Source of the DNA: CAYGZQ01 sp964354375 [NCBI: uncultured Planctomycetota bacterium]
Lineage (GTDB): Bacteria; JAJVIF01; JAPKYR01
Assembly (NCBI GenBank): GCA_964354375.1
Contig: CAYGZQ010000060.1
Coordinates: 1 to 7,797, forward strand
Direction of reading: 5' to 3'
Length of the DNA stretch: 7,797 nucleotides
Shown piece by piece: positions 1 to 5,952 of this stretch. A model generated the notes under the pieces. That model was given only the letters and a program-made list of their open reading frames with translations. It searched no databases and had not been told where the DNA came from. The translations under genes and the position numbers were made by a program. Numbering within the stretch: the first letter of the stretch is position 1; the number at the start of each line of letters is the position of its first letter.

Positions 1-7
1 AACACGT

Positions 8-55
8 TTACCAGACCCGCAATTGACGCAGCTTCCAAAAGACCCCATCCCCCCC
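8..55 (+). repeat. 48-bp direct repeat, copy 1
   Basis: This copy is identical to bases 183-230. It starts TTACCAGACCCG and ends in seven C that form the left arm of a C7/G7 palindrome. The two copies are 175 bases apart. They diverge after the C run: TT then G here, AA then G in copy 2. Confidence 0.9.
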
Positions 56-98
56 TTGGGGGGGATCATAGGGGGGCTTCCTTGGGGGCGGGTGGCGT

Positions 99-124
99 CC
101 ACATGCAAGTCTTCGAGCATGTGG
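99..124. repeat. Inverted repeat CCACATGC/GCATGTGG
   Basis: Perfect 8-base arms at 99-106 and 117-124 flank a 10-base loop. It lies between two C7/G7 palindromes and is different in sequence from them. There is no T tract, so it is not a convincing terminator. It may be part of the composite repeat element. Confidence 0.6.
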
Positions 125-182
125 CTGTTAAGAGCCCCCCTGTGGTCCCCCCCAAGGGGGGGACGGGGAAGACTTCAACTTC

Positions 183-230
183 TTACCAGACCCGCAATTG
201 ACGCAGCTTCCAAAAGACCCCATCCCCCCC
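183..230 (+). repeat. 48-bp direct repeat, copy 2
   Basis: This is the second identical copy of the repeat at 8-55, again ending in the C arm of a C7/G7 palindrome. Two perfect 48-base copies in about 220 bases point to a recent local duplication or to insertion of the same element twice. Confidence 0.9.
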
Positions 231-342
231 AAGGGGGGGACGGCGAGGAGCGGCTCCCCTGTAGTCACACAAGGGAGGGACGGCCAAGAGCCCCCCTGTA
301 GTCCCCCCCAAGGGGGGGACGAGGAATAGATGAGTTGGTTGG

Positions 343-1620
343 CTATCCCGGCGCGTTGTCCCCCGACCCGTCCCCTGCAGGCTGCTCGCCCGTGTTGCCG
401 CCCGACCCGGCGTCCGGTACGCCCTTCTCTGAAATCGTCACCGTGACCGACGACGGGTCGACCGCATCCCTGCGCACCCCGGTGGGCAGAGCCACCGATA
501 CCTGCACCTCGTGTTCCCCCGGACCGAGTCCCGACAGATCCACCTGCGGCCTTACAAGGTCGGCGGTGACTTCGGCAACCCGGGCCGGTCCGCCCCTGAT
601 CGTGACATCCACGCGATCCACCGACAGCTCATAGCTGTATGCCGAATTCGTGCCGCGCTTTTCGATCGGAAGGTTCTCGAACGTGAAGGTCGAGTCGATC
701 TGCTCGATGTCCACGTGCACCGTGGCATGCGTCGTCGACAGCGCCACCCCCTGCCCCGGAGAGAGAAGGCTGACTGACTGTTCGAAAGACGATGTCTTCC
801 CGGTCAGCGCGATCGGTGATGTGCGCACGCTCATGATCCCGGCAAGAGCTCCCTCCGGACCCGTGACATCCACCATGAACGGATTCGACGACAGGGATGT
901 CAGGGCGTAGTTCGACGCGGGCGTCCCCTGGTAGTCCACCACGATAGGGACGGTCTTCATCGCCTGGCTCGGACGAACGCTGAATGCAACGTCCGCTTTT
1001 GCCGGTGTGAGAGTGAGATTCCTCACCACAGCCCCGTTCTCGTCGATCGGATCGAACTCGACCGATAGCTCCGTCGAGCCGCTCAGGTCAGTAAGAACAA
1101 GATAATAGATGACCCTTTGGACACGGTCCACGAGCCTCGCAGCCCCCTCCACCGTGACCGTCGTCGGCACGCCGATCCGCTCATCGATGAAATATCCCTT
1201 CGGCAGACTCCCCTCTCCCACTTCCTCCGGCGCGAAATCCTTGCGCGCAAGCCTGTCCATGGTCAGATCAAAAGTTGACGGTATGAATGTCGTCTGCACT
1301 CCCGTGAATCGCCGTTCCAGGCGCGGCAGAACCGCGCGGGTCTCGCCCGGAGGTATCGCACGTCCGTCCAGGATCACCTTCATGTTGGAGGCCTGGAGCC
1401 TCTCCAGCCTGCTCACCGGCCCTGTCGCGTAGACGATAACACTGGGATCGGGCGGGAATCTTGAGACCAGCGATGAACCCTGGGACAGGCGCACATCCGC
1501 CTCCATTATCATCTGCCATTCCTCGATCGGGTCCACCACACGCGTGAATCCCCATGCCGTCAGCGCCAGAATGAACGCAATCAGCTTGAGACCCAGGTTA
1601 TGGCGCAGCATCGCGATCAT
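343..1620 (-). CDS. cdaR: YbbR-domain membrane protein, probable CdaA regulator
   Basis: This 425-residue protein has one N-terminal membrane segment (about residues 8-27) after a short basic start, so the rest should lie outside the membrane. Four YbbR-type repeats can be seen by their opening strand and GP/GxxxxV pattern, near residues 60, 153, 248 and 337. The C-terminus is a Gly/Asp/Pro-rich tail from about 400. In Firmicutes, YbbR proteins (CdaR) bind diadenylate cyclase CdaA and modulate c-di-AMP output. The start codon overlaps the cdaA stop as ATGA, which implies translational coupling. An internal ATG at 1609-1611 (residue 4) is an alternative start. The usual glmM partner does not follow; a repeat cluster does. 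Family assignment is firm; the regulatory role is by homology and gene order. Confidence 0.88.
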   Translation of the reverse strand: MIAMLRHNLGLKLIAFILALTAWGFTRVVDPIEEWQMIMEADVRLSQGSSLVSRFPPDPSVIVYATGPVSRLERLQASNMKVILDGRAIPPGETRAVLPRLERRFTGVQTTFIPSTFDLTMDRLARKDFAPEEVGEGSLPKGYFIDERIGVPTTVTVEGAARLVDRVQRVIYYLVLTDLSGSTELSVEFDPIDENGAVVRNLTLTPAKADVAFSVRPSQAMKTVPIVVDYQGTPASNYALTSLSSNPFMVDVTGPEGALAGIMSVRTSPIALTGKTSSFEQSVSLLSPGQGVALSTTHATVHVDIEQIDSTFTFENLPIEKRGTNSAYSYELSVDRVDVTIRGGPARVAEVTADLVRPQVDLSGLGPGEHEVQVSVALPTGVRRDAVDPSSVTVTISEKGVPDAGSGGNTGEQPAGDGSGDNAPG

Positions 1621-2588
1621 TTCGATTCGATGCCCTCCTGATTCGCTGCAGCCACCGGCTCCGCAGGTCCGGATTCCATCTCATCGACGGCATTCGGAAG
1701 ATCCTCGTCAGCCGACAACTCCGCTTCCTCCTGCGCCGGGCGGCCTGTCTGGGCACGTTTCGGTCCTCGACGGAAATAGCGCTCGAGCCCCGTACGAAAC
1801 TGGTAGTACGGCGTCTCCCGTTCGGTTTCCGGGGCGAGGATTCCGGTCACCATGTGCCTCAACGTGTTGGGGGTCAGACGAAAAGCGGGTTTCCCGCCAT
1901 GGAACATCGACAGGTGTCCCGTCTCCTCGCTGGCCACAAGGCTTATCGCATCGGAGTGCTCGGTTATGCCCAGAGCCGCTCTGTGACGTGTGCCGAGGTT
2001 CGACGGTATATCCCGGCTGTCGGACAGCGGGAGGAAACTCCTCGCCGACGCAATCCGCCCTTCCCTGATTATCACCGCCCCGTCGTGAAGCGGATTCCCC
2101 TTGTGGAATATCGCCTTGAGCAGGTCCTTCCTCACTTCGGCGTCTATTCGCTCGCCCGTGTTGACGTACTCCGTGAGGCTTATCTCCCGCTCGATCACTA
2201 TCAGTGCCCCGGTGTGCTCCTCGCCCATTTCCTCCAGAGCCTGCGCCACAGTGACGATCAGCTTCTCGGTCTCCTCCTGCTCAGGCCTGGCCGCTGCCGT
2301 CAGCAGGAATCCTCTGCGCCCGGCCCGCTCGAAGAAGTTCCTCAGCTCCGGCTGGAAAATAATGAGAAGCGCGATCGCAAGCAGACCGGCCAGCTTCTCG
2401 AATACCCAGATCGTGGCCGTCATGCCAAGGAGGAAGGCAACGAGAAAGATCAGGCCGAAGTAGAAAAGCCCCAGCACGAGCTGGCTCGCCCTTGTGCGAC
2501 GGAAAATTAGAAGGACCTGGTAGATCAGTGTCGCCAGCACGAGCACGTCGAGTACGTCAATGATGGTTATTGTACGGAAGAAACTCAA
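1617..2588 (-). CDS. cdaA: Diadenylate cyclase CdaA (c-di-AMP synthase)
   Basis: This enzyme condenses two ATP into cyclic di-AMP, a second messenger controlling potassium and osmolyte balance and cell-wall homeostasis. Three membrane segments lie near residues 8-27, 37-55 and 60-78, followed by the FQPELR motif (78-83) typical of CdaA. The DAC domain then spans about 105-255, with the catalytic DGA motif at 169-171 (LHDGAVII) and the RHR motif at 201-203 (GTRHRAALG). The protein has 323 residues. Bacillus CdaA has about 273; the extra length is an acidic Glu/Asp/Ala-rich tail from about residue 285. The start is TTG at 2586-2588, supported by GGAG six bases upstream. The gene is translationally coupled to the YbbR gene by an ATGA overlap. 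Both active-site motifs are intact, so it should be active. Confidence 0.95.
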   Translation of the reverse strand: MSFFRTITIIDVLDVLVLATLIYQVLLIFRRTRASQLVLGLFYFGLIFLVAFLLGMTATIWVFEKLAGLLAIALLIIFQPELRNFFERAGRRGFLLTAAARPEQEETEKLIVTVAQALEEMGEEHTGALIVIEREISLTEYVNTGERIDAEVRKDLLKAIFHKGNPLHDGAVIIREGRIASARSFLPLSDSRDIPSNLGTRHRAALGITEHSDAISLVASEETGHLSMFHGGKPAFRLTPNTLRHMVTGILAPETERETPYYQFRTGLERYFRRGPKRAQTGRPAQEEAELSADEDLPNAVDEMESGPAEPVAAANQEGIESK

Positions 2589-2594
2589 TGGGAT

Positions 2595-2598
2595 CTCC
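2595..2598 (-). promoter_or_regulatory. Ribosome binding site of cdaA
   Basis: GGAG on the minus strand sits six bases before the TTG codon. This supports TTG initiation, because no ATG or GTG in frame is positioned as well. Confidence 0.65.
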
Positions 2599-2623
2599 GT
2601 GTCAGACGCAGGGCCCCGTGACC

Positions 2624-2629
2624 ATTATA
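2624..2629 (-). promoter_or_regulatory. Possible -10 box for the cdaA operon
   Basis: A perfect TATAAT on the minus strand lies 35 bases upstream of the cdaA start. No good -35 hexamer is found at 16-18 bases (CCGGCT at 17), and there is no extended -10 TG. It is the best candidate in the spacer, but on the -10 alone it is tentative. Confidence 0.4.
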
Positions 2630-2675
2630 CTATCTTTAATGCGGGCAGCCGGATGAACGCCCGGTTGTTGCGCTC

Positions 2676-2705
2676 CATTGTCGTCCCGTAAGACGGGAAT
2701 CCAGC
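2676..2705. repeat. Dispersed palindromic repeat around TCCCGT/ACGGGA
   Basis: Six-base arms TCCCGT (2684-2689) and ACGGGA (2693-2698) flank an AAG loop. The flanks read CATTG before and ATCCAG after. This matches the general form of the widespread intergenic repeat with a GTC-[A/G]-TTCCCGC-loop-GCGGGAATCCAG layout found in many bacteria. The recognition is from memory of that form, so treat the family link as probable. It lies between the cdaA promoter region and the candidate small RNA. Confidence 0.55.
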
Positions 2706-2780
2706 CTTGTCACAGAAATCACTTGATGAATCCCCGTTCATTTCTCGCTTTGAAATCTCGAAAATGATCCGAAAATACCC

Positions 2781-2809
2781 TTGACACTCGACACGGCTTG
2801 TGATAAGTT
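2781..2809 (+). promoter_or_regulatory. Sigma-70-type promoter facing right, no protein gene downstream
   Basis: A perfect -35 TTGACA is at 2781-2786. A -10 follows either as GATAAG (2802-2807, 15-base spacing, preceded by an extended-type TG at 2799-2801 or 2800-2802) or as TAAGTT (2804-2809, 17-base spacing). The 20 bases upstream are rich in A runs, like an UP element. Expected start is near 2814-2816. The only thing downstream on this strand is the terminator at 2831-2861. Confidence 0.5.
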
Positions 2810-2813
2810 CTGC

Positions 2814-2861
2814 AGACCCTCCTCTTGAAAAAGGTCCCTACCCCAGGGACCTTATTTTTTT
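2814..2861 (+). ncRNA. Candidate small RNA with CCUCCU 5' region
   Basis: A plus-strand promoter (2781-2809) is followed within about 20 bases by a strong intrinsic terminator, giving a predicted transcript of 46-48 nucleotides. Its unpaired 5' part contains CCTCCT at 2818-2823, exactly complementary to a full Shine-Dalgarno AGGAGG. The terminator loop is ACCCC. Small RNAs that expose C-rich stretches to block ribosome binding sites are known (for example RsaE in Staphylococcus). No protein can be encoded in this span. This is inferred from promoter plus terminator only. The alternative is that the terminator just serves the minus-strand gene ending at 2883 and the promoter match is chance. 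Confidence 0.4.
2831..2861. terminator. Intrinsic terminator, possibly bidirectional
   Basis: Perfect nine-base arms AAGGTCCCT (2831-2839) and AGGGACCTT (2845-2853) flank loop ACCCC. On the plus strand seven T follow at 2855-2861 after one A. On the minus strand the stem is followed by three T (2828-2830), or five counting the stem end. It lies 22 bases past the stop of the lipoprotein-like gene at 2883, so it can end that gene run. It is stronger in the plus direction, where the only candidate product is the small RNA. Confidence 0.85.
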
Positions 2862-2882
2862 AGCCCGCTCAGACTCATGGAA

Positions 2883-3413
2883 TCAGCCGCCCGACGTCCC
2901 CGGTACGAACACCATAACCATATCGGTGCTGCCCCCGTCGGCTCGCGCGAAAATCCTCAGTAACTCGCCCTGCCGCTCAAAGGACAGCCTGAAACCCGAA
3001 GTGGTCCTCATGCCCAGCTTGTTCGGTATTTCCTTCCAGCCGTACCCAGCCAGGTTCTCATCGTAGTATTTGCTTACTTCATCCACACTTGCCTCGACCC
3101 TCAGGTGAATCTGCGGGTTCCCGTCCGGCGACTGCATCACCTCGACGATCTCCGCGCCGGGGATGAGGGGCACATACACCGGCCAACCTTCGGGAAGCTC
3201 GGCCGCTGCGCTCAGGCCGGTCTCCGATGCTGACAAGGACGTGCCGTCCTCCACTTCAGGCGTGGATGTCGAAACGGCCTCCTTCCCGGTGACGCCGGTC
3301 TGCTGTCCCGCACATGCTTTATCGACATCCCGGGGCTTTTGTGCGCAGCAGGCAAGCCCTGACCATGCGGCCACGAGCACGATGAGTCCGACTGCAAGAA
3401 GGTTTCTGGTCAA
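2883..3413 (-). CDS. Secreted or lipid-anchored protein with one PEGWP domain
   Basis: I do not recognise a named family. The 176-residue product has a basic-then-hydrophobic leader ending at Cys22-Cys23 (residues 1-23). That suggests a lipoprotein signal, though Gly rather than Leu at -3 is atypical. A Ser/Thr/Glu-rich linker follows to about 70, and one domain spans about 73-171. The domain opens with LPEGWPVYVPLIPG, has DEVSKYYDENLAGYGW (111-126) in the middle, and ends in alternating beta-like strands. The start is TTG at 3411-3413. No ATG or GTG in frame fits before the leader, and the ribosome binding site is weak. It is the last of four related genes, and a terminator follows it. Function unknown; the location outside the membrane is inferred from the leader. 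Confidence 0.8.
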   Translation of the reverse strand: MTRNLLAVGLIVLVAAWSGLACCAQKPRDVDKACAGQQTGVTGKEAVSTSTPEVEDGTSLSASETGLSAAAELPEGWPVYVPLIPGAEIVEVMQSPDGNPQIHLRVEASVDEVSKYYDENLAGYGWKEIPNKLGMRTTSGFRLSFERQGELLRIFARADGGSTDMVMVFVPGTSGG

Positions 3414-3491
3414 TACGACACCGCCATTTAGATTATGGTTAAAGACTCAGAGTTCAGACAGCCCGCCGGCGCTCGTCGCGAGATCAACGCG

Positions 3492-4361
3492 TCACTCGGT
3501 TTTCACCCAGCGCATCTTTACCACGGTCTCATCCTCCCTGCCATCTGCCGTGATGACCAGGCGCTCGTTCCCCCGTCTGAACATCAGGATTACAGACCGG
3601 CCTCCCTCGACGACAGACCTCGGGTTGTCATTTGACCAGCCCTTGAGGTTTTCGAGGTAGAAATCGCCGATTTCATTGAGCTCCCTGGCGCCCGTCTGAA
3701 TCACGTTGAACGCGCCGACTTCGTCCACGAACCCGTATCTCACTTCCATCCCGGGGACCATGGGGACGTCCTCAGGCCATCCTTCAGGCGTCTCTCCGGG
3801 GGGCGTAATCCAGTTGTACGTCAGCTTGACCACCAGCTGCCCCTCGCTCCCGCCGGTTGATCCCTGGAGCTCGAATGTCTCTTTTTCCTTGTACAGACTC
3901 AGACGCAGCGTCTCCTCACCCATCGTCGGAATCTGCAAAGGCTCCGTTTCGCTCCATTCGGCAAGGGCGTTTCGGTAGATGGCGTCAAGGTCGGCCAAAT
4001 TCCCGGTTCCCGAGAAGATCAGAGAAATGCCGCCCAGTGGGTTCTCGACAGCACTCTGCAGATCGAGGGCGGGCGGCATGGGAATGAACTCCGGCCAGCC
4101 CTCGGGGACCTCCGGCGCTCCCGCCGACGAAACCGGCTCATCCGTCACTCCGGCGTTCTCGGGGACCTCCCCGGATCCGCCGCTCCCTTCGTCGGCCACT
4201 CCCTGCTGGTCCGAATCCGTCCTGGGCTGCGCAACCTCCCCTGCACTGGTGTCGTTCCCGACGGCCTGTTTGTCAACAGCGCCCGCATTTGTGCAAGACA
4301 CCGGTCCCAGAACCAGAAGCACGAGGACAATGGACGCAACCGCTACGGTACTCAATCTCAT
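3492..4361 (-). CDS. Lipoprotein-like protein with two tandem PEGWP domains
   Basis: The product has 289 residues from the chosen start. A hydrophobic leader ends at Cys23 (GPVSC), probably lipidated although Pro at -3 is unusual. A long Gly/Ser/Glu linker is followed by two copies of the family domain. The first opens EVPEGWPEFIP (about 85-95) and the second ETPEGWPEDVP (about 191-201). Each has an acidic Tyr-containing helix-like segment ending in W (AIYRNALAEW; DFYLENLKGW) and closing strands. The start ATG at 4359-4361 is chosen because AAGGAG (4369-4374) lies seven bases upstream. An ATG at 4365-4367 would be only one base from it. This is the only member with an internal duplication. 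Function unknown. Confidence 0.85.
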   Translation of the reverse strand: MRLSTVAVASIVLVLLVLGPVSCTNAGAVDKQAVGNDTSAGEVAQPRTDSDQQGVADEGSGGSGEVPENAGVTDEPVSSAGAPEVPEGWPEFIPMPPALDLQSAVENPLGGISLIFSGTGNLADLDAIYRNALAEWSETEPLQIPTMGEETLRLSLYKEKETFELQGSTGGSEGQLVVKLTYNWITPPGETPEGWPEDVPMVPGMEVRYGFVDEVGAFNVIQTGARELNEIGDFYLENLKGWSNDNPRSVVEGGRSVILMFRRGNERLVITADGREDETVVKMRWVKTE

Positions 4362-4368
4362 GGACATT

Positions 4369-4374
4369 CTCCTT
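4369..4374 (-). promoter_or_regulatory. Ribosome binding site deciding the start at 4361
   Basis: AAGGAG lies seven bases upstream of the second of two in-frame ATG codons and only one base from the first. The spacing favours the second. Confidence 0.75.
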
Positions 4375-4439
4375 GTGGACTATGTGCTTGGATCTGCTCC
4401 TGCGAGCCGCGCATCGGCCACAGAATATCAGGTGCCAGG

Positions 4440-5057
4440 CTAATCCATGTTGTAGAGCAGTTGGATGATCGTGTCTTCGTCATCCTCGAAAATGTTGACT
4501 GTCAGGTTCTCCTCGCCCCGCTTGAGAACGACGACAAGGCCCTTCATATTGGACTTGCTGTCCGTGATTGTGGGGACCACATCGGACGTTTTCTCCCAGC
4601 CCTCAAGGTTCTGGTAGTACTCGACCACATCCTCGCTGGGAGCCTTCCCGAACGCGACAATACTCATGCCCTTCTCGTCCGACCCGGTGTATCTTATCTT
4701 GAACCCGTCCATCACCGGAGCGTATTCAGGCCAGCCCGCAGGGATGAGACCGGCATCGGCTCCGGCGGACCCGTTCTCCTGCTCGCCGCTTGAGCTTCCA
4801 TCGGCTGTATTGCCCGCTCCCGCGCCTGCTTCGCTCTTCTCCTCCTCCGTCGACAGAACGATCTCGGAGTCCGACGCGGAGTCGGAGCTGAGTGATTCCG
4901 CCGCAGGCGCACCCGACATGCTCTGCGCCTCGCCGACCATCTCGTTCGCAGGCGCCTCCGATCTTTCCACGGCCATACGCGACTTCGCCATGCAGGCTGT
5001 CGTGAATGTCGCCAGCGCCAGGCTAATAATGACAAAAACTACGGTTGATGATCGCAT
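4440..5057 (-). CDS. Lipoprotein-like protein with one PAGWP domain and long acidic linker
   Basis: The product has 205 residues. Leader residues 1-22 end in FTTAC, with Cys22 as the probable lipidation site. Residues about 25-103 form a disordered linker rich in Ser, Ala, Glu and Gly. The domain covers about 104-205: it opens LIPAGWPEYAPVMDG, then has a VVEYYQNLEGW segment (144-154), then KRGEENLTVNIF (179-190). The start ATG at 5055-5057 is chosen because GGGAG (5065-5069) lies seven bases upstream. A TTG at 5088-5090 would add 11 residues ahead of a leader that already looks complete. A promoter match lies upstream at 5118-5145, so this gene may begin a transcript of its own. Function unknown. 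Confidence 0.85.
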   Translation of the reverse strand: MRSSTVVFVIISLALATFTTACMAKSRMAVERSEAPANEMVGEAQSMSGAPAAESLSSDSASDSEIVLSTEEEKSEAGAGAGNTADGSSSGEQENGSAGADAGLIPAGWPEYAPVMDGFKIRYTGSDEKGMSIVAFGKAPSEDVVEYYQNLEGWEKTSDVVPTITDSKSNMKGLVVVLKRGEENLTVNIFEDDEDTIIQLLYNMD

Positions 5058-5064
5058 ATCGATT

Positions 5065-5069
5065 CTCCC
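5065..5069 (-). promoter_or_regulatory. Ribosome binding site deciding the start at 5057
   Basis: GGGAG on the minus strand lies seven bases before ATG. It rules in this start over the upstream TTG at 5088-5090. Confidence 0.7.
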
Positions 5070-5117
5070 GGACGGTTTCCTAATCGTCAAGAGACACCCA
5101 AACCCAATGCCGGGATC

Positions 5118-5145
5118 AGAATAGCCATGGCGGATGTGTTGTCAA
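5118..5145 (-). promoter_or_regulatory. Promoter inside the lipoprotein gene run
   Basis: On the minus strand a perfect TTGACA (5140-5145) is followed after 16 bases by TATTCT (5118-5123). The expected start is near 5111, giving a leader of about 55 bases to the ATG at 5057. The site is in the 139-base spacer after the gene at 5197-5820, so the first gene may be transcribed separately from the other three. Confidence 0.5.
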
Positions 5146-5196
5146 GCCTGTCCTTAGACGAGGTCGCCATATCGGGTCCTTCCAGTCTCTTCGCCC

Positions 5197-5820
5197 TCAA
5201 TTTGACGGGGAATGGGGTACGAAGAACAACCGGATCACCAGAGGGTTGGGGTCCACGTTCGCGCGCCAGTAGTCCCGGTTTTCCAGGGACGCCAGAAAGC
5301 CCTCTCCCGGCTGCTCGGAGACGATCTTGAGGTATGCGTCGCTGCGTTCCGCTATGATGGTCAGCACTTTCCCCGGTCCCCCTCCTTCAGCGGCGTTCTC
5401 GTTCACCTGTACGCTATCCCAAACGGACAAAGAATCTACATGGAATGTCTGCACGCCTGCACTGGTGGCCAGCTTGGGAGACACAACCGCAACAACGTAA
5501 AACCCATCGGTCCCAAGCCTGTCGGAATACACGACCCTGCAGTTCGGGTGAAGCGGTATGTCGTCGGGCCAGTCCAGAGGCAACAGACCGAAGGGGTCCT
5601 GCTCGCATACCTCTCGCCTCGGAAAGCTCGCAGGGGGGTTCATAGCGAAAGACCCGCCGGCCTGTTCCGCGTCGGCGCGATGCGCGCGCGACTTCATCTC
5701 GGCCACCATCCTCAACCCTTTCCCCCCCACGGATGAGCAACCGATCGTTCCCGCGATCAGCACCGCGACAATCGCAACAGCGGTCCTCACCCAACTGGTC
5801 GATGTGCTTTGAGCAAACAT
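5197..5820 (-). CDS. Divergent member of the PxxWP lipoprotein-like family
   Basis: The product has 207 residues. Leader residues 1-28 end in GTIGC, with Cys28 as the likely lipid site. A basic linker follows, unlike the acidic linkers of its neighbours. The domain starts near 79 with LLPLDWPDDIPLHPN, which keeps W-P-x3-P but has Asp for Gly before the Trp. The central Tyr/Asn/Trp segment is poorly kept. An extra stretch near 168-190 (EQPGEGFLASLENRDYW) precedes the last strands. Cys72 and Cys94 could pair. The start ATG at 5818-5820 has no clear ribosome binding site; AG-rich sequence lies 27-38 bases upstream, too far. It is a related but diverged member, first in the minus-strand run. Function unknown. 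Confidence 0.75.
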   Translation of the reverse strand: MFAQSTSTSWVRTAVAIVAVLIAGTIGCSSVGGKGLRMVAEMKSRAHRADAEQAGGSFAMNPPASFPRREVCEQDPFGLLPLDWPDDIPLHPNCRVVYSDRLGTDGFYVVAVVSPKLATSAGVQTFHVDSLSVWDSVQVNENAAEGGGPGKVLTIIAERSDAYLKIVSEQPGEGFLASLENRDYWRANVDPNPLVIRLFFVPHSPSN

Positions 5821-5952
5821 GCAAAAAAGCCCGCCGAGATTTCTTCTCTCCTCTCCTCGCCGGTCATCCTACTGCTTAGACCGATCCCGATGCCCCACGG
5901 TTCACAATCGAATACCTCCGCCCCCGATCCGAAGAGCGTCCTCCCTGACGGT

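Larger units (their letters stand above)
1..342. repeat. Non-coding cluster of palindromic and direct repeats
   Basis: No credible gene lies here; open frames across it only translate the repeats. Four perfect palindromes of seven C, two A or T, and seven G occur at 49-64 (TT centre), 147-162, 224-239 and 303-318 (AA centre). A longer unit, roughly AGAGCCCCCCTGTAGT plus the palindrome plus GAC, occurs at 130-166 and 286-322, differing at a couple of bases. A decayed copy lies at about 246-283, and an inverted copy with a few mismatches at 49-80. A separate direct repeat is identical for 48 bases at 8-55 and 183-230. The cluster begins about 20 bases past the ybbR-type stop codon. The nearest palindrome (303-318) could end that transcript, but it has no T tract. 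I infer a dispersed REP-like family. Confidence 0.85.

Noticed and set aside
23-301. Open frame through the left repeat cluster
   Set aside because: The product only translates C/G runs and repeat units, with no ribosome binding site.
1-322. CRISPR array
   Set aside because: Repeat units are unequal, occur in both orientations, and are not separated by spacers of regular length. No cas gene is present.
1854-2510. Long plus-strand open frame opposite cdaA
   Set aside because: It lies fully antisense to a gene with intact DGA and RHR motifs, and its product shows no family features. Long antisense frames are expected at this GC content. The same applies to the plus-strand frame at 1544-2068.
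3414-3491. Promoter with CATAAT for the last lipoprotein-like gene
   Set aside because: No acceptable -35 is found at 16-18 bases, and the short gap fits read-through from the gene upstream.
4413-4438. Sigma-54 promoter suggested by TGGCAC on the minus strand before the two-domain gene
   Set aside because: The required TTGC-type -12 element is absent at the proper distance. A TATTCT nearby also lacks a matching -35.
3979-4443. Plus-strand open frame across the two-domain lipoprotein gene
   Set aside because: It is antisense to a gene with a ribosome binding site, leader and repeated domain, and its product is Pro/Ser-rich shadow sequence.
5821-5850. Terminator suggested by a run of six T after GC-rich sequence on the minus strand
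   Set aside because: No stem can be formed from the preceding bases, and it sits immediately before a start codon.
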